Shown piece after piece: positions 22,931 to 32,875 of a stretch of 33,209 nucleotides of DNA. Positions within the stretch are counted from its first letter, which is position 1, and the number at the start of each line of letters is the position of its first letter. The notes under the pieces were generated by a model. The model saw only the letters and a program-made list of their open reading frames with translations, was not told the DNA's origin and did not search any database. The stretch comes from Candidatus Gastranaerophilales bacterium (GTDB taxonomy: Bacteria > Cyanobacteriota > Vampirovibrionia > Gastranaerophilales > Gastranaerophilaceae). The stretch is from assembly GCA_944323535.1 (NCBI GenBank), contig CALUSW010000015.1, positions 1 through 33,209 of the forward strand. The letters run 5' to 3'. The position numbers and the translations under genes are program-made.

Positions 22931-25477
22931 TTGAGCCAAAAGAATTTTTTTGAAGACGGAAAAATAGTTCCAGTTAATATACGTGAACAAATGAAACAGT
23001 GCTATATAGACTACGCAATGTCTGTTATTATAGGCAGAGCCCTGCCTGATGTGCGAGACGGATTAAAACCCGTTCACAGGCGTATTCTTTTTGCAATGAA
23101 CGAACTCGGAATGACACCTGATAAACCGTTTAAAAAATGTGCAAGAATCGTAGGTGAAGTTTTAGGTAAATATCACCCTCACGGTGATACTGCGGTTTAT
23201 GAATCATTAGTCAGAATGGCTCAGGACTTTTCTACAAGATATTTAACGGTTGACGGGCATGGAAACTTCGGTTCCGTCGACGGCGACGGCGCTGCCGCAA
23301 TGAGGTATACGGAAGCAAGAATGCATAAAATTACAACTTCAATGCTTGCTGACATAGATTGTGAAACCGTTGACTTTGTCCCTAACTTTGACGGTTCATT
23401 AGAAGAACCTTCGGTTCTTCCGGTCCGCCTGCCAATGCTTCTTTTGAACGGAGTTTCGGGTATTGCGGTAGGTATGGCAACAAATATTCCGCCGCATAAT
23501 TTATGCGAAGTAGTGGACGGAACAATTGCCCTTATTGATAATCCAAATCTCACAGTAGATGAACTTATGCACTATATAAAAGGTCCTGATTTCCCTACAG
23601 GTGCAAGCATAATAGGTGTTTCCGAAATAAGAAAAGCTTATGCTACAGGCAGAGGCTCAATAAAAATGTCTGCAATATCCACCTTTGAAGAAATTCCTGC
23701 AGGAGCCGGCAGGCAATCAAGAACGGCCATTGTTGTTACAGAAATTCCTTATCAGGTAAACAAAGCCGTATTAATTACAAAAATAGCCGAGCTCGTAAGA
23801 GATAAAAAAATAGACGGCATTTCTGATATCCGTGATGAATCCGACCGCGACGGAATGCGCATTGTTATTGAGCTTAAACGTGATGCAAAACCTGATGTAG
23901 TTAAAAATAATCTTTATAAGTATACACAGTTAACTGCAACTTTCGGAGTTAATATGCTCGCTCTTGTCGGACAGCAGCCGAGATTAATGAATCTGCTTGA
24001 AGTTCTCAATGAATTTATCGAGCACAGAGTTGAAATAATTACAAGAAGAACTTTGTTCTTCCTTAAAAAAGCTAAGATGAGAGCGCATATTTTAGAAGGT
24101 TTATTAATCGCTTTAGCAAGTCTTGACGATGTTATTGAGCTTATTAAGAAATCAAAAACAGCCGATGAAGCAAGAATAGGTTTAATGTCAAAATTCGGTC
24201 TTGATGTTGATCAGGCAAATGCCATTTTGGAAATGCAGTTAAGACGCTTAACAGGATTGGAACAGGATAAAATTAAAGCTGAATACGAAGAACTCAAACG
24301 CAAGATTGCTGAATATGAAGAACTGCTTGCTGACAGAAATAAAGTATTGGCTTTAATTAAAACCGAATTACAGGAAGATAAAGAAAAATACGGTGATGAC
24401 AGAAAAACTCAAATTCTGCCTGAAGCCGATGAAATGACCATTGAAGATTTAACCCCGAATGTTCCTATGGCTGTATTTATTACACGTCAGGGATATATAA
24501 AACGTATCTCTCTTGATGTCTTTGAAAGACAAAACAGAGCAACAAGAGGAAAAGGCGGAATAAAAACGAAAGAAGATGATGATGTCGGTCATTTCTTCAC
24601 CGCTATGATGCATGATAAAGTTTTATTCTTCTCAAACAAAGGCACCGTATACAGCTTAAATGTATATGATTTTCCCGAAGGGTCAAGACAGGCTAAAGGG
24701 CTGCCTATAATTAATGTTCTTCCTATCGAGCAGGATGAGCAAATTACCGCAGTAGTTCCGGTTTCAGATTTCAAACCCGATTCAAACCTGATAATGCTTA
24801 CTAAGAAAGGCTATATAAAGAGAATAGGTCTTGATAACTTCGCAAACATAAGAAAGAACGGTATTATAGCAATAGGACTTGAAGAAGGAGATACTTTAAA
24901 CTGGGTTAAACAGGCAAATAATACCGATGAAGTATTTATAGCAACCAGCTGCGGTATGGCAATAAGATTTGCTATTGAAGATTTAAGACCTTTAGGCAGA
25001 AGTGCAAGAGGTGTAAATTCAATGAAACTGAGAGCAGCTGATACTATAATAGGCTGCGATATAATCCCTAAAAACTTTGATGCGGATTTACTCGTTGTAA
25101 CCTCTGACGGCTTCGGAAAAAGATCAAAAATGTCAGAGTTCAGACCCCAGAACAGAGGCGGTATAGGTTTGATTGCTACTAAATTCAAATCCGCTTCTTC
25201 AAGATTGGTTGCACTGACTGTTGTTGAAGAAGATGACGAAATTATGGTAGTAACACAAAACGGAATTGTTTCAAGAATAAAAGCAAGTGATATCTCCCGT
25301 CAGGGCAGACCCGCTACCGGTGTCAGAATACAGAACTTAATGGAAAATGATTCTGTTATGTGTGTTAATAAAATTGTTGTAACCGACACTAAAGATTCAT
25401 ACAGCAGCGAAACTTTAAACGAAAATGTTGAACAGGCAATACAAAACAAATTAGGAGATATTGATAATAATGAATAA
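22931..25477 (+). CDS. gyrA: DNA gyrase subunit A
   Basis: GyrA breaks and rejoins DNA in the A2B2 gyrase that introduces negative supercoils. The catalytic Tyr126 lies in [10 protein letters not shown]. The quinolone-region positions equivalent to E. coli Ser83 and Asp87 are Thr87 and Glu91 ([15 protein letters not shown]). The C-terminal half holds the beta-pinwheel repeats. The GyrA box near 534-543 reads NRATRGKGG rather than the usual QRRGGKG. The 848 residues and full C-terminal domain favour GyrA over ParC, though the altered box leaves some doubt. The start is TTG after AAGGGG; the only nearby ATG is followed by a stop. ridA overlaps its end. Confidence 0.9.
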   Translation: MSQKNFFEDGKIVPVNIREQMKQCYIDYAMSVIIGRALPDVRDGLKPVHRRILFAMNELGMTPDKPFKKCARIVGEVLGKYHPHGDTAVYESLVRMAQDFSTRYLTVDGHGNFGSVDGDGAAAMRYTEARMHKITTSMLADIDCETVDFVPNFDGSLEEPSVLPVRLPMLLLNGVSGIAVGMATNIPPHNLCEVVDGTIALIDNPNLTVDELMHYIKGPDFPTGASIIGVSEIRKAYATGRGSIKMSAISTFEEIPAGAGRQSRTAIVVTEIPYQVNKAVLITKIAELVRDKKIDGISDIRDESDRDGMRIVIELKRDAKPDVVKNNLYKYTQLTATFGVNMLALVGQQPRLMNLLEVLNEFIEHRVEIITRRTLFFLKKAKMRAHILEGLLIALASLDDVIELIKKSKTADEARIGLMSKFGLDVDQANAILEMQLRRLTGLEQDKIKAEYEELKRKIAEYEELLADRNKVLALIKTELQEDKEKYGDDRKTQILPEADEMTIEDLTPNVPMAVFITRQGYIKRISLDVFERQNRATRGKGGIKTKEDDDVGHFFTAMMHDKVLFFSNKGTVYSLNVYDFPEGSRQAKGLPIINVLPIEQDEQITAVVPVSDFKPDSNLIMLTKKGYIKRIGLDNFANIRKNGIIAIGLEEGDTLNWVKQANNTDEVFIATSCGMAIRFAIEDLRPLGRSARGVNSMKLRAADTIIGCDIIPKNFDADLLVVTSDGFGKRSKMSEFRPQNRGGIGLIATKFKSASSRLVALTVVEEDDEIMVVTQNGIVSRIKASDISRQGRPATGVRIQNLMENDSVMCVNKIVVTDTKDSYSSETLNENVEQAIQNKLGDIDNNE

Positions 25478-25844
25478 AATTATCAGTACGGACAAAGCAC
25501 CAAAAGCAATAGGTCCTTATTCGCAAGCTTATTTATGCGGGAATACGCTTTATTGTTCGGGACAAATCGCAATAAATCCCGATACAAATGAGTTTGTTAA
25601 CGGAAATATTGAAATTCAGACGGAGCAAATCCTTAAAAATATTAAAGGACTTCTTGAAGCGGCAGGGTTTAGTTTTGAAGATGTTGTAAAAACAACCTGT
25701 TTTTTAGCTGATATGAAAGATTTTAACATATTTAACGGTATATATGAAAAAGCTTTTGTATCAAAACCCGCCCGCTCTTGCGTAGCTGCAAAAGCTCTGC
25801 CGAAAGGTGCTTTAGCTGAGATTGAAGTAATTGCGGTTAAATAA
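25470..25844 (+). CDS. ridA: RidA-family 2-iminobutanoate/2-iminopropanoate deaminase
   Basis: RidA hydrolyses reactive enamine/imine intermediates released by PLP enzymes. The 124 residues from ATG 25470 begin with the family N-terminus, [19 protein letters not shown]. The conserved Arg is in [20 protein letters not shown] near the C-terminus. A TTG at 25461 would add three residues, but GGAG lies only 3 bases before it; the ATG has 12 bases and fits the family better. It overlaps the gyrA stop by 8 bases, so is translationally coupled. Confidence 0.92.
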   Translation: MNKIISTDKAPKAIGPYSQAYLCGNTLYCSGQIAINPDTNEFVNGNIEIQTEQILKNIKGLLEAAGFSFEDVVKTTCFLADMKDFNIFNGIYEKAFVSKPARSCVAAKALPKGALAEIEVIAVK

Positions 25845-25847
25845 AAG

Positions 25848-26288
25848 ATGAAGCTGGTTGTTCAAAGAGTAAAAAAAGCTTCCGTAACTATTGAAAACAA
25901 ACTTTTCAGTTCAATAGACAGCGGTTATCTGGTTTTATTCGGTGCTGAAAAAGATGATACAAAGCAAAATGCGGATTGGCTTGCCAATAAGATTTCCAAT
26001 CTCAGATGTTTTTCTGATGAAAACGGAAAAATGAATTTATCAATCAAAGATATTAAAGGCGAAATGCTGATTGTATCTCAATTTACTTTATGTGCTGATG
26101 TAAAAAAAGGTACGCGCCCCGGATTTGATAATGCAATGAAACCGGAGGAAGCTAATGAAATGTATGAATATTTTATAAATAAAGTAAAAGAACAGAATAT
26201 TCCTGTTAAAACAGGTGTATTCGCCGCACATATGGAGGTTGGTCTTATAAATGACGGACCTGTTACCTTCATAATCTCTTCTCATTAA
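25848..26288 (+). CDS. dtd: D-aminoacyl-tRNA deacylase
   Basis: Dtd removes D-amino acids and glycine wrongly attached to tRNAs. The 146 residues start with the signature KLVVQRVKKASVTIENK. The two active-site motifs are SQFTLCADVKKGTRPGF (about 77-93) and NDGPVTF near the end. It begins 3 bases after ridA and shares its transcript with gyrA, ridA and a DUF2142 gene. Confidence 0.95.
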   Translation: MKLVVQRVKKASVTIENKLFSSIDSGYLVLFGAEKDDTKQNADWLANKISNLRCFSDENGKMNLSIKDIKGEMLIVSQFTLCADVKKGTRPGFDNAMKPEEANEMYEYFINKVKEQNIPVKTGVFAAHMEVGLINDGPVTFIISSH

Positions 26289-26300
26289 GAGGAATTTCAC

Positions 26301-27581
26301 GTGACAAAAACAATAAAATATATAACTGATAAACCATGGTTTCTTTTCTTTATAATTGCATTTATATTCGGAGGTTTAATGTTATTCATTACCCCGCCTA
26401 ACGGGGTAGCGGATGAAAACGGTCATGTATTGCGCGCATGTGAAACAGCAGACGGAATTTTGTATAATAAAATTCCGTCAGAAAGCACAAAATATGACAA
26501 ATTATTTGATTTTCTGCCGCCCAGAGAGGAAAATACTTTTCATTATATGTCAGGCTATTCGCCCGTTATGTATATGGCATCCGCTGCAGGTATTAAAATC
26601 GGCAGCATATTAACCGGTAACGGATTATTTATATTTTATCTTTGCAGATTTTTAAATTTGATTGTTTACATAATGCTATCTGCTTTTGCAATAAAAATTA
26701 CACCTGTTTTTAAATATCATTTTTTGTTTATTGCGCTTCTTCCAATGGCTTTATTTGAAGGAATGAGTTTCAGCGCGGATTCTTTTAATAACGGTTTTAC
26801 TTTTTTATTTTTTGCTTTTATTTTTAAATTAATATTTGATAAAGAAGAAATTACAAAAAAAGACTATATTATTTTATTTATTTTTTCGATTATCGGAGCA
26901 TTCTGTAAAGGATTAATTTATCCGCTGCTTTTGTTTTTCTTTTTGCCAAAATTCTCTTACGATTTTAAATATAAGAATAAATACATATATATACTGCCTG
27001 TTATTATTTTTTCTTTATTTATATGTTTTTTCTGGCATCATATTAATAACGTGGTATTAAATCCGGATTTATCCGAATATAATAGGGCTGATATAATCTT
27101 TTCAAAGCCGTTAGACGTATTATATATAATCTTTAATACGACAATTCTTTCTTTAAAAAAATATATCTTCGGAATTATAGGAATTTTCGGAAATCCTGCC
27201 GGAATTTATCTTCCCTCTGCCATGTATACGGGGTGTATTTATATATTCTTTTTATCATTAATCATTTTAGGCGAACAGATAAAATTAAAATATAGATTAG
27301 TTGCTTTACTGATTTTTATTATATTTTATATTTCCGTATTGTATATGATGTTAATCAACTGGACAGGAATAAATGCAAATGAAATTATAGGTGTGCAGGG
27401 ACGATATTTTATTCCTGCCATTCCATTTTTGTTTTTATCTTTATCTTTTCATATATCAAAAATTTCCGAAAAATATAAAATATATTTCAAGTTTTTTTTA
27501 TTGCTGTTTGTTATTTATTTGTTAATTTTAAGCAATATAATTTTATACAATTATTACCATATCCTCGGAATAAATGCATAA
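26301..27581 (+). CDS. DUF2142-type polytopic membrane protein
   Basis: The 426 residues have about ten membrane segments. A conserved outer loop near the start reads PPNGVADENGHVLRA, with Asp38-Glu39 and His42, which is the hallmark of DUF2142 proteins, thought to be GT-C-type glycosyltransferases of polysaccharide or lipid-linked sugar pathways. Another loop holds FSADSFNNG. The start is GTG with AGAGGAA 6 bases ahead; it follows dtd by 12 bases. Its stop touches the stop of the converging SGNH-like gene with no bases between. The substrate is unknown. Confidence 0.75.
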   Translation: MTKTIKYITDKPWFLFFIIAFIFGGLMLFITPPNGVADENGHVLRACETADGILYNKIPSESTKYDKLFDFLPPREENTFHYMSGYSPVMYMASAAGIKIGSILTGNGLFIFYLCRFLNLIVYIMLSAFAIKITPVFKYHFLFIALLPMALFEGMSFSADSFNNGFTFLFFAFIFKLIFDKEEITKKDYIILFIFSIIGAFCKGLIYPLLLFFFLPKFSYDFKYKNKYIYILPVIIFSLFICFFWHHINNVVLNPDLSEYNRADIIFSKPLDVLYIIFNTTILSLKKYIFGIIGIFGNPAGIYLPSAMYTGCIYIFFLSLIILGEQIKLKYRLVALLIFIIFYISVLYMMLINWTGINANEIIGVQGRYFIPAIPFLFLSLSFHISKISEKYKIYFKFFLLLFVIYLLILSNIILYNYYHILGINA

Positions 27582-28493
27582 TTAAATACCGTATTCCGAC
27601 AATGTTTTATATAATTTGGGAGTTACAAGTTTCCAGACTTTTGCATTCGGATGTCCGTCCGGCAGCAAATATTGTTGTTCCTTAAGATTATATCCGTAAT
27701 CTTCTTTTATTCTGACGATTATAATATTTTCTTTTTCCAAATCTTTTGCAATTTCTTCAAAAATCGGCGATTCAAAATATACCAAAATTATAAATTTTGT
27801 ATTTTCAAAATTTTTATCTATATATTGTTTCATTTGAATAAAGTGTTGTTTTAATAATAATTTTAAATGATTTCGGTATTGTTTATTATTATTCTTAAAA
27901 TATTCAAATGTTTTTTCACGCAGCAAAGAAAGCGAAGAAAAACGTGAAATAACAAAAGGTCTTGTCTTTAAAGTTAATTTTCCGTTATCAAGTTTATATA
28001 ATATTTCGGTTGTTTCAAACATCATATTAGGCATAATCATTCTAAGAATGTGAAAATCTGCATAAGTATATATAAAAACGGCAGGTTTCTGTTTTATATT
28101 TTGTGAAATGATACCCGATTCAAGCAAAAACAAAGTATGATTAAGCCCCCAGCCTAATGAAGCAAAATTATATACGGGATTTTTCATAAGTTCGGATAAT
28201 CCGTACGATAATATTTCTTCTTCCTTCAGTCCTTCTCCATATATAAAAGAACATCCGGTAAGGATTATGGATTTAAGATTATTTTGTTCATTTAACGGTT
28301 TTCTGTGCGGCGATAAGTTGAGAACATAATCTCTGGCAGCATTAATACTGCCAAGTTTTTTTGTCATATTTTGAAAATAACTTATATCGCAGCCAAGAGC
28401 AGTTGTTTGTTTACAAAATACGCAATAGTCAATTATGAAAAACAAGCTTATAGCTATAAACAGGTTTATTGCCAATAATTTTATGATTTTCAT
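27582..28493 (-). CDS. SGNH-hydrolase-like membrane-anchored protein
   Basis: The 303 residues start with a signal anchor (about 6-25). SGNH-type blocks are visible: IILTGCSFIYGEG with Ser82 in place of the nucleophile (GCS instead of GDS), YNFASLGWGLNHT (about 109-121), and LPDGHPNAKVW with Asp279 and His281. This is the pattern of esterase or acetyltransferase partners of sugar O-acetylation. It lies 6 bases after adeC in the minus-strand module that includes AlgI- and AlgJ-like genes. The product probably acts outside the membrane on an acylated glycan; the substrate is unknown. Confidence 0.65.
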   Translation of the reverse strand: MKIIKLLAINLFIAISLFFIIDYCVFCKQTTALGCDISYFQNMTKKLGSINAARDYVLNLSPHRKPLNEQNNLKSIILTGCSFIYGEGLKEEEILSYGLSELMKNPVYNFASLGWGLNHTLFLLESGIISQNIKQKPAVFIYTYADFHILRMIMPNMMFETTEILYKLDNGKLTLKTRPFVISRFSSLSLLREKTFEYFKNNNKQYRNHLKLLLKQHFIQMKQYIDKNFENTKFIILVYFESPIFEEIAKDLEKENIIIVRIKEDYGYNLKEQQYLLPDGHPNAKVWKLVTPKLYKTLSEYGI

Positions 28494-28499
28494 AATTTA

Positions 28500-30209
28500 T
28501 TAAATAAATAACTCCGTAAACTGATTATTTTTTACATCCATTAAACCTTTGTCCGTCAATTTTAATTCGGGAATTACGGATAAAGATAGGAAGGACATTG
28601 TCATAAAAGGTTCATCTAAAATGCAGCCGATTAAATTTTGCCCTTGTTTAAGTTCATTGCATTTTTCAATAACCGTTTGAGCGCTTTCTTCAGACATTAA
28701 TCCGGCAACCGGAAGCTCCAATTTTGCCGCCACTTTACCGTCTTTAACAATAACCTTTCCGCCCTGTGATTTTACAAGTTCTTTTATTGCTTTGAGCATA
28801 TCATCATCATTTGTCCCTATAACAATCATATTATGGGAATCATGCGCAACTGTCGAGGCAATGGCGCCTGATTTAATACCAAAGCCTTTTACAAAGCCCT
28901 TTCCTATATTTCCGCTTGCCTTATGTCTTTCGATTACAAGCATTTTTAAGATATCATCTTCAACATTGCTCATCGCATAACCGTTATCGATTTTTACTTT
29001 TGCATCTATACATTTTGTTACAAGCTGTCCGTCTTTTACTTCAATTGCTCTAACTCTGTCAGAAAGTGCTTTTATTTTCAAATCTTCTTCATCAAGCCAT
29101 CTTATATTTACCGTACCTCTGAGTGATGATAATTTACCGTATTCGGGTTCTGTCAGCATTCTGCCGTTTTGTGCCGTAATGATACCGTTTTTAATAACAA
29201 TCTGCGGTTTAAAGTCTTTAAGATTATCAAAAATCAGCAAATCTGCTTTATAACCGGGAGCTATTGCACCGAGATTTTTTAATCCGAAATATTCTGCCGT
29301 ATTAATACTTGCCATTTGAATTGCTTTAATAACATCAACACCTTTTTCAACAGCTGTTCTTACCATCATATTTATATGCTCTTTCAATTGGGCAGGATAT
29401 CTGTCATCCGTAACGAACATACATTTACGCACAGGAAATTGTTTTAAGACCGGAATTAAAGCCTCCAAATCTTTAGCGGCACTGCCTTCTCTTATCATAA
29501 GATACATACCGAGTCTTAATTTTTCTATTGCCTCGGAAGGATTTGTACATTCATGATCCGATGTTATTCCGGCAGCTATATACGCGCATAAATCTTTGCC
29601 GGATAAATAAGGAGCATGCCCGTCTATTCGTTTTCTTTTTTCTATACCGAGTTTTATTTTAGATAAAACTTCTTTATCCATATTAACGACTCCGGGGAAA
29701 TTCATCATTTCCGCAATACCTAAAACCCATGGACTGTCTATAAGCAAAGACAGGTCATAACTGTTAAGTTCAAACCCTGATGTCTCATAAGGCGATGCAG
29801 GAACGCAAGAAGGCAGCATCATATAAACATCTAACGGAAGGTTTTTGGAAGCTTCACGCATAAAGCTTATTCCGTGCAATCCTATTATATTTGATATTTC
29901 ATGAGGATCTGCCACTATCGTGGTTGTTCCGGTCGGAACTACCATTTTAGCAAATTCAGACGGAAGAAGCATTGAGCTTTCAATATGCACATGCCCGTCT
30001 ATAAAAGACGGTGAAAGATATTTTCCGCTTGCATCAATTTCTTTTATACCGTTATATCCTGTTCCGACTCCTGCAATTATGCCGTTTTTCACGGCAACAT
30101 CAGCTTTATAAATTTCTTCCGATAAAACATTTATAATTTGTGCATTTTTTATAACCAAATCGGCCGTATTTTCACCTTTTGCGGTTTTTATAATATCTTC
30201 CAATCCCAT
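28500..30209 (-). CDS. ade: Adenine deaminase AdeC
   Basis: Ade converts adenine to hypoxanthine and ammonia for purine salvage; it is a metal-dependent amidohydrolase. The His-x-His motif is in SFIDGHVHIESSML (about 70), followed by VADPHEISN, and the second domain has GNIGKGFVKGFG and ASTVAHDSHNMIVIG. The chosen ATG at 30209 gives 569 residues and has AAGGAGC about 5 bases ahead; an ATG nine codons earlier lacks one. The enzyme has no obvious link to the surrounding acetylation genes and may simply share their transcript. Confidence 0.95.
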   Translation of the reverse strand: MGLEDIIKTAKGENTADLVIKNAQIINVLSEEIYKADVAVKNGIIAGVGTGYNGIKEIDASGKYLSPSFIDGHVHIESSMLLPSEFAKMVVPTGTTTIVADPHEISNIIGLHGISFMREASKNLPLDVYMMLPSCVPASPYETSGFELNSYDLSLLIDSPWVLGIAEMMNFPGVVNMDKEVLSKIKLGIEKRKRIDGHAPYLSGKDLCAYIAAGITSDHECTNPSEAIEKLRLGMYLMIREGSAAKDLEALIPVLKQFPVRKCMFVTDDRYPAQLKEHINMMVRTAVEKGVDVIKAIQMASINTAEYFGLKNLGAIAPGYKADLLIFDNLKDFKPQIVIKNGIITAQNGRMLTEPEYGKLSSLRGTVNIRWLDEEDLKIKALSDRVRAIEVKDGQLVTKCIDAKVKIDNGYAMSNVEDDILKMLVIERHKASGNIGKGFVKGFGIKSGAIASTVAHDSHNMIVIGTNDDDMLKAIKELVKSQGGKVIVKDGKVAAKLELPVAGLMSEESAQTVIEKCNELKQGQNLIGCILDEPFMTMSFLSLSVIPELKLTDKGLMDVKNNQFTELFI

Positions 30210-30243
30210 AATCGCTCCTTTGCTATATGGTAGCACAGAAAAC

Positions 30244-31200
30244 TTAAAATCTGAAATATATAAACGGATTATATGTTGATGCCGCTATTGAGGCGGAAGA
30301 TATAACAAATAATATTAACAGCCATAAATTAATTATTGCTCTGCCGAATTTATTTTCAATCTGCAGCATTTTATTAAATAAAGGCACAGAACATAATACG
30401 GCCGCAATAAGGGCAATAACCTCAAAAGTATCGATATAATAAGGAAGAGCATATGATATTGCAGGCACTTTAATATCAATGCAGCCGAACATATTTTTTA
30501 AATATGTCCATGCATATGTCATATTATCGGATCTGAACATTACCCAGCCTAAAACAAATATAAATATTGTATAAAGATGTTTCAGTATATTAATAAATTT
30601 ATTATCAGTTTCTTTATGCCAGCCTGTCATCTTCTCGATTATTATGAAAAATCCGTTCCATAATCCCCAGAAAACAAAGTTCCAGCTTGCGCCATGCCAG
30701 ATGCCCGTCAGCAAAAACACAATAAACAGATTTATATAAGTTCTGTTTTTCCCGTTTCTGTTACCGCCCAGAGGTATATAAACATATTGTTTAAACCAGG
30801 TTGATAATGAAATATGCCATCTTCGCCAGAATTCCGTAATAGATTTTGAGATATACGGATAATTAAAATTCTCAAGAAAATTAAACCCGAAAATTAACCC
30901 GAGTCCAATTGCCATGTCAGAATATCCCGAAAAATCAAAAAACAACTGAAATGAATAACATAAAGCCCCGAGCCAGGCAATTAAAGGAGAAAAACTATCG
31001 GCAGGCTGCACGAAAATTTTATCTGCTACGGCACCAAGAGTATTTGCTATAAGCACTTTTTTTGAAAGTCCGATTATAAAACGCTTAACACCTAAAACAA
31101 CTTTTTCAAAATTAACTTCTCTATTGTCAATTTGATCTTCTACATCATGATATTTTATGATTGGTCCGGCTACCAGCTGGGGAAATAGACATATAAACAA
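30244..31200 (-). CDS. C-terminal part of an AlgI-like MBOAT O-acyltransferase
   Basis: These 318 residues match the second two thirds of AlgI/DltB-type membrane O-acyltransferases. They contain LFPQLVAGPI at the start, FWRRWHISLSTWFKQYVYIP, and the catalytic histidine in LLTGIWHGASW (about 171), with about eight membrane segments. The TTG at 31200 is only a nominal start with no ribosome binding site. The reading frame continues in phase upstream through seven sense codons to a TAA (31222-31224) and then the N-terminal part. With that codon read as sense the enzyme would be 466 residues, normal for AlgI. Confidence 0.85.
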   Translation of the reverse strand: MFICLFPQLVAGPIIKYHDVEDQIDNREVNFEKVVLGVKRFIIGLSKKVLIANTLGAVADKIFVQPADSFSPLIAWLGALCYSFQLFFDFSGYSDMAIGLGLIFGFNFLENFNYPYISKSITEFWRRWHISLSTWFKQYVYIPLGGNRNGKNRTYINLFIVFLLTGIWHGASWNFVFWGLWNGFFIIIEKMTGWHKETDNKFINILKHLYTIFIFVLGWVMFRSDNMTYAWTYLKNMFGCIDIKVPAISYALPYYIDTFEVIALIAAVLCSVPLFNKMLQIENKFGRAIINLWLLILFVISSASIAASTYNPFIYFRF

Positions 31201-31221
31201 TGCAAGTTTATATATATCTTT

Positions 31222-31644
31222 TTAAGCCTTAACTTCTCCTCTGAAAACATCCGCTATATATGATATTGCCTGAAATGTATAAAAAGATATACCTATCGGC
31301 ATTATTATATTTAAAGGTTTTACACTGCAATGAAGCAATGAATTCATATTATCAATAATAAAATTAAAATATTTGAAATATACAAGAAAACTTAAATTTG
31401 CAATAACAGTTAATACCAGCGCGGTTTTTTTGTATTTTTGAGTTTTTTCTATTAATATGGCGCCTATGTAGTTAATCAATATAGTCAAAATCATTATGGC
31501 AAGATATCTCGGTTCTCCCCAGGCATAAAAAATAATACTTGCTATAAGCAGAATAGGATTATGCAGCTCCTTCTTTGCAAGAAGGTAAATTAAACATACA
31601 ATCGGAAGAAACATATATAAAAAAGTCATTGAACTGAACAGCAT
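31222..31644 (-). CDS. N-terminal part of an AlgI-like MBOAT O-acyltransferase, cut by TAA
   Basis: The 140 residues match the first third of AlgI: MLFSSMTFLYMFLPI, then IIFYAWGEPRYL, and GISFYTFQAISYIADVFRGE. In full-length relatives the next residues usually run on from the equivalent of EVKAQ. Here the codon after EVKA is TAA, and the frame then resumes with KDIYKLALFIC. AAGGAG precedes the ATG at 31644, 3 bases after the DHHW gene. As written the enzyme is split; a CAA-to-TAA change (Gln to stop), readthrough, or a sequence error would explain it. Confidence 0.85.
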   Translation of the reverse strand: MLFSSMTFLYMFLPIVCLIYLLAKKELHNPILLIASIIFYAWGEPRYLAIMILTILINYIGAILIEKTQKYKKTALVLTVIANLSFLVYFKYFNFIIDNMNSLLHCSVKPLNIIMPIGISFYTFQAISYIADVFRGEVKA

Positions 31645-31647
31645 TTA

Positions 31648-32757
31648 TTACTCCTTAGAAAACAGATTATATTGATACTTAATTTCAACATAGGGAATAC
31701 AATATATTATAATGTCAGGTTTATAATCAAGAATTTCTTTTTTATAATATTTTATATATTTCAATTTTACTTTTCCTTCCACAAGCCGCATTCTGATTGT
31801 ATTTTTAAAGCTGAAAGGAATAAATTCGCCTAAATTTTCATTCTGGCTTGTTCCCAGCATTATTACCTTTAAATCAGTACCGTCAGAATAATAAAAAATT
31901 TTCTTTCTTCTGGGCGATTTTATTATTGTTTTTCTTCTCAAATTCTTTGATTGTTTATGCTTATAATATCGATAGTTTACATTATGATATTTTTTATGAA
32001 AGTATTTTGGAATATGAATGCTATTGCAAGTTGTACCATATCTGAAACGTCTGTCAAAACCACCTCTTATCTTTTCGTCATAAAAATATGTATAATCATC
32101 TTGTGTCAATACTTTTACTTGTGGAAAATCTTTTTTTATTTCTTTCATAAGTTCTTTATAACCCGTAAAAGCCCCGTCATCAGTCCAGTGGTGTTCTGTC
32201 TTGAAGAATACAAAGTTATTTTTAGACTCGGCTTTTAATTCATTATATGGATATATTACCTTAAGTTCATTTTTATTATTTATATCACTTATAAATGACA
32301 AGAATTTGTTGTGATTATTATCTTTTATCTTATATAATTTATTGTCCGGAACATAAATATCTGATTTTTGCGGTGTTATTAAAATATATAGTTTAATATT
32401 ATTACTTTTACAGAAATTATTTAGCCTTACTAAATATTTAAAATTACTTTTAATAATATTCATGTCAAAATGTGTAAATTCCCAGTCCATATATAAAAAA
32501 CCGGTACTGTTATCTATATATCCTTTTACGGCTTTACGATTTATAACAAATTTTATGAACTTATTTAATTCTATAAAATGTTCTCTTAAATTAAACCTGT
32601 CAGAGAACCAGCTGTCGTAATTTTTGCCGAAATTATAATTTATTTTTCCTTTATTTATCAAAGGTTTATATACTGCAAGCCGCCTGTTTTCAGCAGCACT
32701 TCTTTCCGCTTTGTTTATTTTACTCATAGGGATAAACAAAAGTACAAAAAATATCAA
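31648..32757 (-). CDS. DHHW/AlgJ-like SGNH-fold protein, main part (frame interrupted upstream)
   Basis: Members of this AlgJ/AlgX/DHHW group work with AlgI to pass acetyl groups to exported polysaccharide. Visible are a membrane segment at the start, the ENRRLA motif (about 23-28), the region YILITPQKSDIYV, and TEHHWTDDGAF (about 191-201), the family's DHHW with Glu for Asp. The listed TTG start at 32757 has no ribosome binding site and lies inside a membrane helix. The same frame is open back to 32919 through another membrane helix, ending at a run of ten C. With nine C it joins a start at 33007 to give 452 residues. Confidence 0.75.
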   Translation of the reverse strand: MIFFVLLFIPMSKINKAERSAAENRRLAVYKPLINKGKINYNFGKNYDSWFSDRFNLREHFIELNKFIKFVINRKAVKGYIDNSTGFLYMDWEFTHFDMNIIKSNFKYLVRLNNFCKSNNIKLYILITPQKSDIYVPDNKLYKIKDNNHNKFLSFISDINNKNELKVIYPYNELKAESKNNFVFFKTEHHWTDDGAFTGYKELMKEIKKDFPQVKVLTQDDYTYFYDEKIRGGFDRRFRYGTTCNSIHIPKYFHKKYHNVNYRYYKHKQSKNLRRKTIIKSPRRKKIFYYSDGTDLKVIMLGTSQNENLGEFIPFSFKNTIRMRLVEGKVKLKYIKYYKKEILDYKPDIIIYCIPYVEIKYQYNLFSKE

Positions 32758-32875
32758 AAGAAATATAATATCTATTCTTGATTGTTTTTCTATATTTTTA
32801 AAATCAGCAAGATAAGCAGTTATTTTTAATGCAATTAAAAAACTGACAACACCTATTGTTACTATTATGAGAAAG

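Noticed and set aside
23170-23215. Quinolone-resistance mutation in gyrA
   Set aside because: Thr and Glu at the Ser83 and Asp87 equivalents occur naturally in many wild-type gyrases, so resistance cannot be inferred.
31201-31224. Genetic code with TAA read as glutamine
   Set aside because: TAA ends many intact genes in the window, such as thiH, murI and the amidase, at family-typical lengths.
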